Positions 45,720-57,192 of a stretch of 64,000 nucleotides of DNA are shown one piece after another. The notes below the pieces were generated by a model. It ran no database searches, had not been told where the DNA came from, and saw only the letters and a program-made list of their open reading frames with translations. The translations under genes and the position numbers were made by a program. Positions within the stretch are counted from its first letter, which is position 1. Each line of letters starts with the position of its first letter. The stretch covers positions 62,001 to 126,000 of the forward strand of contig JAGPCY010000013.1 in NCBI GenBank assembly GCA_018057825.1. The letters run 5' to 3'. The stretch is from Kofleriaceae bacterium (GTDB lineage Bacteria; Myxococcota_A; Polyangia; Haliangiales; Haliangiaceae).

Positions 45720-46225
45720 GGCGCGCTCCCGTCGAGCGCCATGGCGGCGGTCAAGGTGCGCACCGCGTCGGCCAGCGGCACGGCGGTGGCGATCGCCGCG
45801 GCCCGGCCGGCGCGCAGGCGCACCAGCTCGCGGCCATCGATCACCTCGATCGCGAGCTTGCCTTCGCCCAGGCCGATCAAGCGCAGGCGTTCGCGCTGAC
45901 GCCGCAGGAGGACGACGACGCGCTCGCCCGGGGCGAAGCGCGGCATGCCGATCACCTCCATGGTGATGCCGTCGACCGAGCCGCCGGTGTGCTCGAACCA
46001 CACCACCGGCACCGCAGCGTCGTCCGCGCGCAGCGCGACCCGGGTGACGATGCGCGAGCCGACCCACCGCGACTCGGTGGCGAGCACGCGGCCGACCGCG
46101 ATCTGGTGGGCGCTGCGAGCGAGCTCGACGGTGGGCAGCTCGACGAAGGTCGTGGCGTGGGCCGGCGGCGCCGCGGCACCGGCCAGGCCGAGGGTGAGGA
46201 CCAGAGGCGTGAGGTGGTGCTTCAT
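45716..46225 (-). CDS. Small secreted protein with beta-rich fold
   Basis: 169 aa from the ATG at 46225 (signal peptide KHHLTPLVLTLGLAGAAAPPAHA). The mature part begins TTFVELPTVELARSAHQIAVGRVLATESRWVGSRIVTRVALR, continues VVWFEHTGGSVDGITMEVIGMPRFAPGERVVVLLRRQRERLRLIGLGEGKLAIE, and ends in a helix. This resembles a family of small secreted proteins often encoded beside matrixin-type proteases (ELAR.A..iv.G.V......w......t...l), as here, where such a protease diverges at 46411. A direct role such as inhibitor or folding partner is speculation. A sigma-54-type promoter ends 12 bp before its ATG. Confidence 0.72.
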   Translation of the reverse strand: MKHHLTPLVLTLGLAGAAAPPAHATTFVELPTVELARSAHQIAVGRVLATESRWVGSRIVTRVALRADDAAVPVVWFEHTGGSVDGITMEVIGMPRFAPGERVVVLLRRQRERLRLIGLGEGKLAIEVIDGRELVRLRAGRAAAIATAVPLADAVRTLTAAMALDGSAP

Positions 46226-46237
46226 GCCCGCCGTCGC

Positions 46238-46253
46238 TGCAAGGTCGACGCCA
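46238..46253 (-). promoter_or_regulatory. Sigma-54-type promoter, near-leaderless (gene at 46225)
   Basis: Minus strand TGGCGTCGACCTTGCA: TGGC at -24, exact spacing, perfect TTGCA. Only 12 bp separate its last A from the ATG, so transcription would start within about two bases of the start codon. The elements at 46383-46398 and 47337-47352 have the same 12-bp gap. Confidence 0.55.
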
Positions 46254-46382
46254 CGCCGAGACGCGATCGGCGCGGCGCTCAGCCCGGGCGCTGCCCGGCG
46301 GTCGCGACAGCCGCCGCCACCGCGGCTTGGCGGTCGGCGGGCGGGAGGGCCCGTCGGCGTTGCGGCGGCGGCGATCGCGGCT

Positions 46383-46398
46383 GGGAACGATCGGTGCA
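46383..46398 (+). promoter_or_regulatory. Sigma-54-type promoter, near-leaderless (protease gene at 46411)
   Basis: GGGAACGATCGGTGCA: GG-N10-GC with GTGCA in place of TTGCA. Its last A is 12 bp before the ATG. It is a weaker match than its neighbours and is supported mainly by the shared spacing. Confidence 0.4.
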
Positions 46399-46410
46399 AG
46401 AGCGCCCGCC

Positions 46411-47283
46411 ATGTCGCGTCGCACCCTCGCTCTCGTCGTGGCGGTCACCAGCGCGGCCGTCGCGCCGGCGGTCGCCTACGTCCGCAAGACCACCTCCGAC
46501 GGAACGCCTCAGGCGTGGGGCGGCGGCTGTCCCTCGCTGGTGGTGCGGGTCGGCGGCCCGGCGCCCTACGACGTCGCCGGGCTCCAGGACCTGATCGATC
46601 GCGCGGCGGCGGCCTGGCAGCAGGCGCCGGGGGCGTGCGCGGTGCCGCCGGTGACCGCGGTGACCGGCGACGCCGACGCTGAGCTCGGCCAGGACTACGA
46701 GAGCACGGTGGTGTGGCGGCCGGCCGAGTGGTGCCGCGATCCCGACCACGCCGACGACGAGGTCTGCCTGTCCCCCAACGTCGCGGCGGTGACCACGACC
46801 TACTACTACGATCGCGGCGCGCGCACCGGCGAGATCATCGAGACCGACCTGGAGATCAACGGCGCGCAGCCCTTCGCGCCCACGCCAGGTGGCGACGGCT
46901 TCGACGTCCTGTCGGCGCTGGTCCACGAGGTCGGCCACATCCTGGGCTTCGATCACACCTGCGAGACCGTGCCGGGGGCGGCGCCGAGCGTCGACGACGA
47001 CGGCCGCGCCGTGCCCGGGTGCTTCCCGACCGCGGCGCTACCCGCCGAGGTGCGCGACGCGACGATGTACCCGTACCTGCGACCGCGCGACCTCGGGCCC
47101 CAGACGCCGCTCGACGATGAGCTGGCCGGGTTGTGCGCGATCTATCGCGGCCGCGATCAGCGCTGCCAGGCGGTCGACGCCGGTTGTGGCTGCGCCGGGT
47201 CCCGAGGCCCGGCTGGGACCGGCCTGCTCGCGGTCGTGCTGGCGTCGATCCTCGGCCGTCGCCGGCGACGCGACAGGTGTTGA
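46411..47283 (+). CDS. Secreted matrixin-like zinc metalloprotease with MYXO-CTERM-like tail
   Basis: 290 aa. Signal peptide RTLALVVAVTSAAVAPAVA. Mature part: YVRKTTSDGTPQAWGGGCPSLVVR, then a helix (DLIDRAAAAWQQAPGACAVPP) and the metzincin site HEVGHILGFDH (HExxHxxGxxH) near residue 172, followed by a Met-turn candidate in DATMYPY. The C-terminus has CGCAGSRGPAG, a hydrophobic segment (TGLLAVVLASILG) and RRRRRDR: the Cys motif, helix and Arg-cluster pattern of MYXO-CTERM sorting signals. It should be exported, lipid- or surface-anchored, and cleave extracellular proteins. The nearest gene downstream is a sigma-54 activator. Confidence 0.9.
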   Translation: MSRRTLALVVAVTSAAVAPAVAYVRKTTSDGTPQAWGGGCPSLVVRVGGPAPYDVAGLQDLIDRAAAAWQQAPGACAVPPVTAVTGDADAELGQDYESTVVWRPAEWCRDPDHADDEVCLSPNVAAVTTTYYYDRGARTGEIIETDLEINGAQPFAPTPGGDGFDVLSALVHEVGHILGFDHTCETVPGAAPSVDDDGRAVPGCFPTAALPAEVRDATMYPYLRPRDLGPQTPLDDELAGLCAIYRGRDQRCQAVDAGCGCAGSRGPAGTGLLAVVLASILGRRRRRDRC

Positions 47284-47336
47284 TCGGCGCGCGACAGCGC
47301 GACCGGCCGCGGCGCGGCGGTGGCGTCGATGAGCGC

Positions 47337-47352
47337 GGGCACGGGCCGTGCA
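47337..47352 (+). promoter_or_regulatory. Sigma-54-type promoter, near-leaderless (activator gene at 47365)
   Basis: GGGCACGGGCCGTGCA: GGCACG matches the -24 consensus except its first T, and the -12 box is GTGCA. Its last A is again 12 bp before the ATG. If real, the activator gene would be under sigma-54 control itself. Confidence 0.5.
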
Positions 47353-47364
47353 GTCTCGGCGGTC

Positions 47365-48369
<1,005 letters not shown>

Positions 48370-48381
48370 GCGCCGGCGAGG

Positions 48382-49704
48382 TCAGCGCAGGCCGTGCTTC
48401 CACAGCAGACGATACAGGTGGGCGCGATCGATCGCGGCGGCGCGCGCGGCCGCGGTCAGGTTGTCGCCGTGGCGGCGCAGCAGATCGGTGAGGTACGCGC
48501 GCTCGAAGCTGGCGGTGGCGCGCTCGCGGGCCTCGCGCAACGGACCGCTGGCATCGACCGCGGGCCCGGCCTCGGTCGGCGCCGGCGCGGCGGGCGGTGG
48601 CGCCAGCGCCGCGCCCAGGGCGGCGCACCGCTCGAGGTAGTTGCGTAGCTCGCGGACGTTGCCGGGCCAGCGGTGGCGGGCCAGCTCGGCGACGAAGCCG
48701 GGCGCGGTCAGCTCGGCGCGCGTCGACGGCGGCAGGTCGGCGACCAGCCGCGCGACCAGGGCCGGGAGGTCGTCGGCGCGCTCGCGCAGCGGTGGCAGCG
48801 TGACCTCGACCACCGCCAGCCGATAGTACAGGTCGGCGCGGAAGCGCTTGCCGTTGACCTCGGCCCGGAGGTCGCGGTGGGTCGCGGCCAGCACCCGGAC
48901 GTCGACCGGGTGATAGTGATCGGCGCCGACCCGCTTGACCTCGCGGCGCTCGAGGGCGCGCAGGAGCTTGGGCTGGAGGTCGAGCGACAGCTCGCCGATC
49001 TCGTCGAGGAAGATCGTGCCGCCGCGCGCCGCCTCGAAGGCGCCGGCCCGGGCCGAGACCGCGCCGGTGAACGCGCCCTTGTCGTGGCCGAACAGCTCAG
49101 CCTCGAGGAGGGTCGGTGGGATCGCGCCACAGTCGACGACGACCAGCGGCCCGTCGGCGCGGGGGCTCGCGGCGTGGATCGACTCGGCCGCGGCCTCCTT
49201 GCCGGTGCCGGTCTCGCCGGTGAGGAGGATCGTGGCCTCGGTCGGGGCGGCGCGCTCGAGCAGAGCGTAGACCGCGCGCATCGCGGGCGAGGCGCCGGCC
49301 ATGCGCCCGAAGCCGGGGTGCGGCGACAGCGGGACCGCCAGGTGTTCGCCGTCGGGCGCGAAGCGGATCCGGGTCCGGCCCACCGTCACGACCGCGCCGG
49401 CGTGCAGCACCGCCTCGACCACGGTCACGCCGTCGACCACCGTGCCATTGCGGCTGCCGAGGTCGCGGATCCGCACGACGCCACCGTCGACGCGCAGCTC
49501 GCAGTGAAAGCGCGACACCGCGGGATCGGTCAAGACCAGCTCGGCGCGGTCGTCGGAGCCGATCACGAGCGCGGCGCCGCGCGAGTGGACCGCGCGGTCG
49601 AGATCGGGGCCGGCCTCGACCACCAGCTGAAAGCGCGGCACCGACAGCGCCGCCGCCGCGGGCGGGAGTTGCTCGGTGCGGCCGGGATCCGACGGCGCAG
49701 ACAT
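48382..49704 (-). CDS. FHA-domain sigma-54 activator
   Basis: 440 aa. N-terminal FHA domain (about 25-115): [42 protein letters not shown], with the SR/H and N-G-T phosphothreonine-binding residues. AAA+ domain: [58 protein letters not shown]-terminal Fis-type helix-turn-helix ([24 protein letters not shown]) follows. FHA-type activators are a myxobacterial speciality that couple Ser/Thr kinases to sigma-54 transcription. Two kinases encoded at 50370-54510 are likely upstream signals. It is convergent with the sensorless activator (12-bp gap). Confidence 0.95.
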   Translation of the reverse strand: MSAPSDPGRTEQLPPAAAALSVPRFQLVVEAGPDLDRAVHSRGAALVIGSDDRAELVLTDPAVSRFHCELRVDGGVVRIRDLGSRNGTVVDGVTVVEAVLHAGAVVTVGRTRIRFAPDGEHLAVPLSPHPGFGRMAGASPAMRAVYALLERAAPTEATILLTGETGTGKEAAAESIHAASPRADGPLVVVDCGAIPPTLLEAELFGHDKGAFTGAVSARAGAFEAARGGTIFLDEIGELSLDLQPKLLRALERREVKRVGADHYHPVDVRVLAATHRDLRAEVNGKRFRADLYYRLAVVEVTLPPLRERADDLPALVARLVADLPPSTRAELTAPGFVAELARHRWPGNVRELRNYLERCAALGAALAPPPAAPAPTEAGPAVDASGPLREARERATASFERAYLTDLLRRHGDNLTAAARAAAIDRAHLYRLLWKHGLR

Positions 49705-50369
49705 CGCCCGCCGACTGTCGCACGAACCGCGACGGTGTTGACGGCGGCGCGACGTTCGAGGTCGCCCGAGGCGCGGCCGCGACCGAGGCGCGCCGGGCAC
49801 GCGGTGTGCAGCTCGAGCCGCCATGCTCGCCCCGACGATCCCGTTCTCCGCGCCGTTCGCGGCGCGTCCGCGCTGGCTGGTCGCCGGCCAGTCGCCCGCC
49901 GGTCGTCCGCCGGTGCCGGCCGCGTCGACCGCATCGGTGACCTGGTGTCGCGACGCGGCCGCCCTGTGGACCGAGCTCGGTCACGGGCCGGCCGAGGTGG
50001 TCTTGCTCGGGGCGCTGGCCGAGGCCGGGCTGGTCGACGCGCTGCGGTCCGACGGCCGGGCGGCGACGATCGTCGCGGTCACGACGGCGCGCCTCGCCCG
50101 GGTCGATCGCGAGCTGCGGCCGCGGGCGGCCGCCGCCGGGGAGCTGGCCGCGTTGATCCGCTACCTGGCCGGCGAGCCGACGCGCGCCAGCCCGCGGCGC
50201 GCCGCGCGGGGCTGGGTGACCTGGCTCGACCTCGGCCGGCGGGCGCGCTTGATCGATCTCAGCGAAGGCGGGGTCCGGGTCCGTGGCAGCGCCGGCCTCG
50301 CCGACGCCAGCGATCGGCCGCTGGCGATCGTGACCGACGACGGGCTGGCGCTCGCGGCGCGCGCCCGGG

Positions 50370-51363
<994 letters not shown>

Positions 51364-51371
<8 letters not shown>

Positions 51372-54300
51372 CGGCGGACTCCCATCGGCTGCGGCGGTTG
51401 ACGATCAAGGTCGGCAGGGCCGGCGACACGGTGCGCGCGCGGTGGGCCAGGGCCGCTGCCTCGGCGCGCCGCCCGGCCGCGCCGGCGACCTGGGCGGCCA
51501 GGGTCCACAGCTCGAAGGCCAGCTCGGGGTCGCCGGCGTCGAGCGCGGCGGCGGCCAGCGGCTCGACGCGATCGCGGTCGAGCTCGGCGGCCAGCGCTAG
51601 CTCGATCGCGGTCAGGGTCAGGTGGTCACCGGTCGCGCCGACCTCGTCGAGCGCGCTGGTCATCGCGGTCCGGGCGGCCGCCGCGTGCGCGGTCGCGGAA
51701 GCGCGGTCCCCGGCGCCCAGCGCGAGCGCGGCCAGGAGCAACGCCGCCCGGGGACGACGGAAGCGGGTCGGCGCGGCGCGCTCGAAGCTGAGGGCGGCGG
51801 CGGCGTGGGTCGTGGCGGCCTCGTGGTCCTCGCACCACCAGGCGACGATGGCCTGGCCGTAGTGGCCGCGGTACTCGGTGGCGTCGAGCCCGAGGCGCCG
51901 GGCCAGCGCGGTGAAGTCGGCGAGGGCCCGACGCGCGGCGACCTCGTCGCCGGCGGCGGCGTGGAGCGCGTAGCGGTTGTTGGCGACCGCGGCGAGGTGC
52001 AGCTCGTCGCCGTGAGCCGAGGCCAGGGCTTCGGCGCGCGCCAGGTGATCGGCGGCCTCATCGAGCGCGCCGAGGCCGGGCAGGATCCAGCCCAGCATCA
52101 GCCGCGCCGCGAGCTCCTGCTCGTAGCGATCGGCGGGGGCGAGCAGCGGGGTCATGGTCAGGACCTGCTCGAGGGCCGCGCGCGCCGCGGTCGGTTCGCG
52201 GCGACGCCACGCGGCGCGACCGCGCGCCAGGTCGAGGCCGCTGGCGACCGGCGGTGGCGGCTGCGGTCCGGCGGCGGCGACGGCGGCCGTGGTCCGCGCC
52301 TCGGCGTCGCGGTGACGACCGAGCCAGTCGAGCGCGGTGGCGGCCTCGAGGAGGAGCGCGGCCCGGGTCGGGCCGTCGGCGGCGTCGGCCGCGCGATCGA
52401 GATCCTCAAGGGCGCTGGCGTGGTGGCCGAGGCGGGCTCGGGCTCGACCGCGGGCCCGGCGCACGGACACACCGTCGGCGCCGGCGGCCAGCGCCGCGCT
52501 CGCCGCGCGCTCGGCGGTCAGGTAGTCGTGGCGGGCGAGGGCGTCGTCGGTCAACGCGCACCAGGCCAGGGCGGCGTCGTCGCCGGCGCCGGTCAGGTGG
52601 TGGGCGCGCTCGGCCAGGCTGAGGCGATCGCCGACCCGCAGGACCGCGCGGTGGATCGCCGCGGCCAGGCCAGGCGGTGCGGTCGCGGCGATGGCGTCGC
52701 GCACCAGGTCGTGACGGAACCGCGGCTCGGCGGCGCCGCCCAGCAGGCCGGCCCGGGTCAGGCGCTCGAGGGCGATCGTCGGGTCGAGGGTGAGCGCCAG
52801 GCTCGGGTCGTCGAGCACCGCGCGCAGGGTGGCGAGCGGCAGCGGCCCGGCGATCGCGACCGCCTGCGCCATCGCGACCAGCGCCGATGGGAGCTGGCGG
52901 AGGGTCCCGGCCACCGACCACGCCACGACGTCGCCGTCGGTCGACAGGTCGAGACCGTCGGTGGCCAGGGTCACGACCCCGTCGGCGTCGCGGGTCAGGC
53001 GACCGGTGGCGCGCAGCCGCGCGATCAGCTCGCCGAGCACCAGCGGACTGCCGCCGGCGCGCTCGACGAGTCGGCGCAAGACCTGCTCGGGCACCGCCAG
53101 CACGTCGGGCATGAGCGCGCGGGCCAACGCCGCCGCCGCATCCGGCGCCAGCGGCGTCAAGGTCAGCGTCGTCGCGGCCGGCGCGCGCTGGCCCCAGCGC
53201 GGGCGGGTCTGGAGCAAGCTCGGTCGCCCGGCGACGATCACCACCCCGGCCCAGCTCGCCTCGCCCGCGAGCAGCTCGAGGGCGTCGAGGAGGAGCGGGT
53301 CGGCGGCGTGGCCATCGTCGACGACGATCGCGGTCGTCGTCGCCAGCGCGGCGGCCAGGGCTCGGCTGGCCGCCCGTCGCAGCGCACCGGGCGCCAGGGC
53401 GGACCGCGGGGCGTCGCCGCCGCCGATGGCGTGGGCCAGGGCGGCGCGATCGTCGACCTCGCCGGCCGGCGGCAGCCCGGCGGCGACGGTCGCCAACCGA
53501 CGGCTACCGTCGAGGACGAGCACCGGCGTCGCGGCCGCCGCCACCGCCGCCGCCAGGAGCGCCGACTTGCCCAGCCCGGCGTCGGCCATCACGGTGATCA
53601 GGCGCGGCGTTGCGGTCGGGGCGGTCAAGGCCGCGATCAGCGCGGTCAGCTCGTCGTCCCGTCCCACGAGCGCGGCCTGAGGACGCGGGGGCGCGACCGC
53701 GCGCGGCGGACGGGTCCCACGGGCGAGCCGGGGGGCGCGCCGCGTGACGGCCGGCGCGGCGGGCGTGGGCGCGTCGATCGGCCGCGCCGCCGCGAGCGCC
53801 GAAGCCAGGGCTCGCGCGGTCGGCCGTCGCGCCGGCTCCTTGGCCAGGGCGGCGCGCAGCGCGTCGTCGCCGATGGCGTCGACCCAGGCCGCAAGGCTTG
53901 GCACCCGGCGATCGCGGTGGGCCAGCGCCGCGGCTCGGCCGCCCTCGCCGAAGGCCGGGCGCCCGGTCAGCACCTCGACGCCGATCGCGCCGAGGGCGTA
54001 GACGTCCAGGGCCGCGGTCGCGATCGTCGGCGCGAGGCGCTCGGGCGCCAGGTAGCCGCGGGTCGCCAGCGCGGGCGCTGGCGCGCCGATCGGGGTCGCG
54101 GCGCCGAAGTCGATCAGGCGCGGCCGCGGCCCGCCGTCGACGTCGACGACGATCACGTTGCGCGGCGACAGGTCGCCGTGGATCCAGCCGGCGTCGTGCA
54201 GCGCCGCGACCTGCTCGGCCAGCGCCGCCACGAGCGCCAGCGCCGCGCCGCGATCGGTCGGTCGCCAGCGCGCCAGGTCCGGGCCGTCGAAGCGCTCGAG

Positions 54301-54510
54301 CAAGAGCGCCGGTCGCCCGGCCAGCTCACCGGTGCGGTGGTCGGGCACGACGCCCGTCGCGGCCAAGGCGGTCAGCGCGCTCGCCTCGTCGGCCAGCGCG
54401 GCCTCGGCGCGGCCGCGACGATGCGCGACCTTGGCCACCCGGGTCGGGGCGTCGACCAGCGACCAGATCTCAGCGGTGCCGCCCCGCGCCCGGCGCTGGC
54501 CGACGATCAC
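51364..54510 (-). CDS. Kinase-AAA-TPR signalling protein (PknK/LuxR-ATPase type, no DNA-binding domain)
   Basis: 1048 aa, GTG start. Kinase-like domain (1-235): RRARGGTAEIWSLVD, Lys in RVAKVAHRR, HGDLSPRN in place of HRD, DFGAATPIG. A basic linker is followed by an STAND-type ATPase (about 280-640) with Walker A MADAGLGKSALLAAAV, Walker B TAIVVDDGHAADPLLLDALELLAG and VVIVAGRPSLL. The C-terminal ~400 residues are TPR-like helices (YLTAERAASAALAAGADG, HRDAEARTTAAVAAAG). Such proteins integrate ligand or partner binding with phosphorylation. HGD for HRD is common in atypical kinases and may still be active. The start overlaps the lipoprotein stop upstream (GTGA). Confidence 0.9.
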
Positions 54511-55892
54511 GGCGCCTCAGGCGGCGGCGCGCCGGGGCCATTGCAGGTCGGGGCCTCGGCCGGGGGAGCCTCGGCCGGGTGCGGGCAGTCGCCGGCACAC
54601 TCGGCGGAGGTCACCGGCGACACCATGGTGATGAGCCCGGTCGAGAAGCCGCTCACGCAGGTGCCCTCGGGCTCGCACACCGTGGTGCAGGTCGGCGGCG
54701 GCGGCGGGCCGGGCGGCGAGCCGGTGTCGACGGCGCGCGCGGTCGCGCCGCACACCTCGCGGCAGCAGCGCTCGCGATACGTGCCGACCATGCCCTCGAC
54801 CCAGGCGCGCTCCTCGGGCAGGAGCAGCTCACTCGGCGCCTGGACCGGGCCGACGGCGTGGCCCGCGACGCGCACCCAGTAGCTATCGGGATCGCCGGGG
54901 GCGAGCAGCTCGAGGGTCGGCCAGCCGACCGCGGCCATCGCCCGCTGCCACGGATCGCGCAGCACCTTGCGGACCGATGCCAGGTTGCCGGGCATCGGCC
55001 GGGTCCCGGCGGCGGTGAACGGCCGGACCCCGAGCGGCTGGTCGTCGACCTCGGCGCTCGACGGCACCAGCTCGACCACGCCCTCGGTGACCGCGTCTTG
55101 CCGCCACGCCAGCTCGCACGGGATCGTGTCCTTCAGCTCGATCGCCAGCGCCTCGAATGACAACCCGTCGCCGCGGCGTCGCGCCGGGATGATGCAGCGC
55201 TCGGGCTCGGCCTCGGCGACCCACTCGGCTAGCCCGAGCGACACGAACCGACGCGCGTCGTAGATCTCGCCGGGGATCAACAGAAACAGCGGCGCGACCT
55301 CCCAGTACTTGGGCGTGCCGTCGCGGTTCTCGCCGCACCGCCCGGCCTGGGACAGCGCCGTGTGGACCGCGAGCCCGAGGCCCCGCCAGTGGTTCAGATC
55401 GAGCGGCGCGCAGGTGGCCTCCCCGGGCTCGCCCAGATCCCAGCCGAAGCCGAACCGACCCTGGATGTAGCCGTGGCGCGCGAAGCCGATGGCCTCGGGC
55501 GGCTGGAAGATCTCGATCACCTTGCCGAGGGAGCCGACGTGGCTCGGCGAGTCGCGATACGGCGGCGGCAGCTCGGCCACCAGCACGACCTCACCCTCGA
55601 CCTCGGCGCGCTCGAGCGTGAGCGCGCGATAGAGATGCGAGACCACGCTGGGGAACGGGCGCAGGGCGCCGCTGGCGTCCACCATCGTCGGCAGCGCCGG
55701 GGCGCAGTTGCTGCCGTCGGGGCCGCCGCGCCGGGCCAGCGGATCGTCGGGCAGCCCCATCGTCGGCGACCGGTCCGGCTCGTCGGTCGGCGTGTCGTCG
55801 GCGATCGGCGCGATCGGATCGTCGCTGGTGGCGCACGCGGCAGCGGCGAGCAGGCACAGGCACAGGGGCGTCGTCGGGCGGACCAAGGTCAT
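54507..55892 (-). CDS. Hypothetical lipoprotein, upstream partner of the kinase-ATPase
   Basis: 461 aa. Signal peptide with LLAAAAC, an Asp/Pro-rich spacer (about 25-65), then a large domain of unknown family: YRALTLERAEVEGEVVLVAELPPPYRD, ARHGYIQGRFGFGWDLGEPG, LFLLIPGEIYDARRFVSLGLAEWVAE, WVEGMVGTYRERCCREVCGA, and a Cys/Pro-rich tail with TCTTVCEPEGTC. At least ten Cys in the second half suggest disulfides. It overlaps the kinase-ATPase start, so lipoprotein, kinase-ATPase and kinase form one coupled unit. An envelope signal feeding the kinases is conceivable (inference). Confidence 0.78.
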   Translation of the reverse strand: MTLVRPTTPLCLCLLAAAACATSDDPIAPIADDTPTDEPDRSPTMGLPDDPLARRGGPDGSNCAPALPTMVDASGALRPFPSVVSHLYRALTLERAEVEGEVVLVAELPPPYRDSPSHVGSLGKVIEIFQPPEAIGFARHGYIQGRFGFGWDLGEPGEATCAPLDLNHWRGLGLAVHTALSQAGRCGENRDGTPKYWEVAPLFLLIPGEIYDARRFVSLGLAEWVAEAEPERCIIPARRRGDGLSFEALAIELKDTIPCELAWRQDAVTEGVVELVPSSAEVDDQPLGVRPFTAAGTRPMPGNLASVRKVLRDPWQRAMAAVGWPTLELLAPGDPDSYWVRVAGHAVGPVQAPSELLLPEERAWVEGMVGTYRERCCREVCGATARAVDTGSPPGPPPPPTCTTVCEPEGTCVSGFSTGLITMVSPVTSAECAGDCPHPAEAPPAEAPTCNGPGAPPPEAP

Positions 55893-55979
55893 GGCGCGGT
55901 CTCCTCTTCGTTCTGGCCGTACGCGCGAGGTCGCGCCCCGGACCGGTCGGCGATCGCCGCCGACTCGGGGCGAGCCTTC

Positions 55980-55995
55980 AGCACCCGACGTGCCA
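55980..55995 (-). promoter_or_regulatory. Sigma-54-type promoter for the lipoprotein-kinase unit
   Basis: Minus strand TGGCACGTCGGGTGCT: a complete TGGCACG -24 box and GTGCT at -12 (consensus TTGCT), with correct spacing. It ends 87 bp upstream of the ATG at 55892. This is the best -24 match in the window. Confidence 0.55.
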
Positions 55996-56205
55996 GGGCC
56001 GCCACCGCGAAGTTCCCGCCGGTTGCGGGCCAGGTGCAGGCGCCGGCCCGCACCCCGGGGGACGATCGCTGCAGGTCGGCCCCCGCACCGCCGCATCGGC
56101 GCTTCCGTCCGGGCATCGGTCGCCACCGCCAAGGCCGCGGGCGGCCGCCGCCACCGTGGCTTGGCAGCGCGGACGGCAAGTAGGCGTCGCGCTTGGCGCG
56201 CCGCG

Positions 56206-56221
56206 CGGCCTTCGCGTTGCA
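56206..56221 (+). promoter_or_regulatory. Sigma-54-type promoter for the Cys-rich lipoprotein gene
   Basis: CGGCCTTCGCGTTGCA, followed by AA: GG-N10-GC with a perfect TTGCAA -12 region, 31 bp before the ATG at 56253. Confidence 0.5.
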
Positions 56222-56252
56222 AACGCCCCGGGACATCCACCAGGAGGAACTC

Positions 56253-57182
56253 ATGCTCGTCATCTCTTCTCGACTGCCGCGCGCGGGCGTCGGCACCTTG
56301 CGGCGGCTCGCCGTCGCGTTGGCCACGGTCGCGCTCTCTGCCTGCGGCAACGCGCCGTCCGAGGAACGCGATCCGATCGTCGGCGGGGCGATGGTCCAGG
56401 TGTGTCGCGACAACGGCGCGCCGTGCGTCACCGCCTGCCCGGCGGTCACGGTCTTCGACGGCCGCACCTGCACCTTCGACGCCGCCGAGACCAAGCTGCG
56501 CGAGAACGGCGCCTGCACCAACGGTGTCGACGGCCCGACCGGCCGTTGCTACTACGCGTGCCCGCAGGGTGCGCCGGGAGGCGGCGATGGCCTGGGCTCG
56601 GGTGGGCCCGGCGGGGTCGCCACCACCGAGGTCGTGGTCGGTCAGACCTTCACGATCTCGACCCAGTCGCCGGTGTGCTCGACCGCGGCCGGCCTGGCCG
56701 ATCCCGACGGCGCGTGCACCGCGGGCGTCGAGGACGATCCCGACTGCGAGCCGGCGCAGTGCGCCGACGACGACGCCTGCACCCTGGGCTACCTCGGCGA
56801 CGACGGCACCTGCCAATCCGCGGAGCTGCCGTGCGACGACGGTGACCTGTGCACCGCCGATGCCTGCGACCCGGCCACCGGCTGCCAGCGCACGCCGGTG
56901 ACGTGCGACGACGGCGATCCGTGCACCGCCGACGCCTGCGATCCGTCCCTCGGCTGCCGGGCGACGCCGGTGACCTGCGACGACGGCAACCCGTGCACCG
57001 CCGACGCCTGCGATCCGGTGCTCGGCTGCACCGCGGTCGCGGTCGCCGAGGGCACGCACTGCGACGACGGTGATGCGCTCACCGTCGGCGACGCCTGCGC
57101 CGCCGGCGCGTGCGTCGGCCAGCCGAGCTGCGTCATCGCCACCCCCACCGACGCGCCGACCGCGCGCGCCACCCGTCGCTAA
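56253..57182 (+). CDS. Cys-rich repeat lipoprotein
   Basis: 309 aa; AGGAGGAA sits 5-6 bases before the ATG at 56253. Lipobox ALSAC (Cys31). The N-terminal half has paired cysteines (VCRDNGAPCVTACP, GACTNGVDGPTGRCYYACPQG). The second half holds tandem ~22-residue repeats, C-D-D-G-(D/N)-x-C-T-A-D-A-C-D-P-x-x-G-C, three times plus a degenerate fourth, a motif typical of surface proteins of myxobacteria. The repeat unit likely forms small disulfide knots. It lies 10 bp upstream of another lipoprotein, with which it is probably co-transcribed. Confidence 0.82.
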   Translation: MLVISSRLPRAGVGTLRRLAVALATVALSACGNAPSEERDPIVGGAMVQVCRDNGAPCVTACPAVTVFDGRTCTFDAAETKLRENGACTNGVDGPTGRCYYACPQGAPGGGDGLGSGGPGGVATTEVVVGQTFTISTQSPVCSTAAGLADPDGACTAGVEDDPDCEPAQCADDDACTLGYLGDDGTCQSAELPCDDGDLCTADACDPATGCQRTPVTCDDGDPCTADACDPSLGCRATPVTCDDGNPCTADACDPVLGCTAVAVAEGTHCDDGDALTVGDACAAGACVGQPSCVIATPTDAPTARATRR

Positions 57183-57192
57183 GGAGAGTGCC

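Larger units (their letters stand above)
55893..56252. other. 360-bp divergent intergenic region
   Basis: Between two divergently transcribed lipoprotein genes. It holds a sigma-54-type promoter on each strand (55980-55995 minus, 56206-56221 plus). No gene is seen; open frames here are Arg/Pro-rich and unconvincing. Confidence 0.65.

Noticed and set aside
51622-54882. A ~1090-codon plus-strand frame antisense to the kinase-ATPase gene
   Set aside because: Arg/Gly/Gln-rich shadow; the minus-strand protein has kinase, Walker and TPR features.
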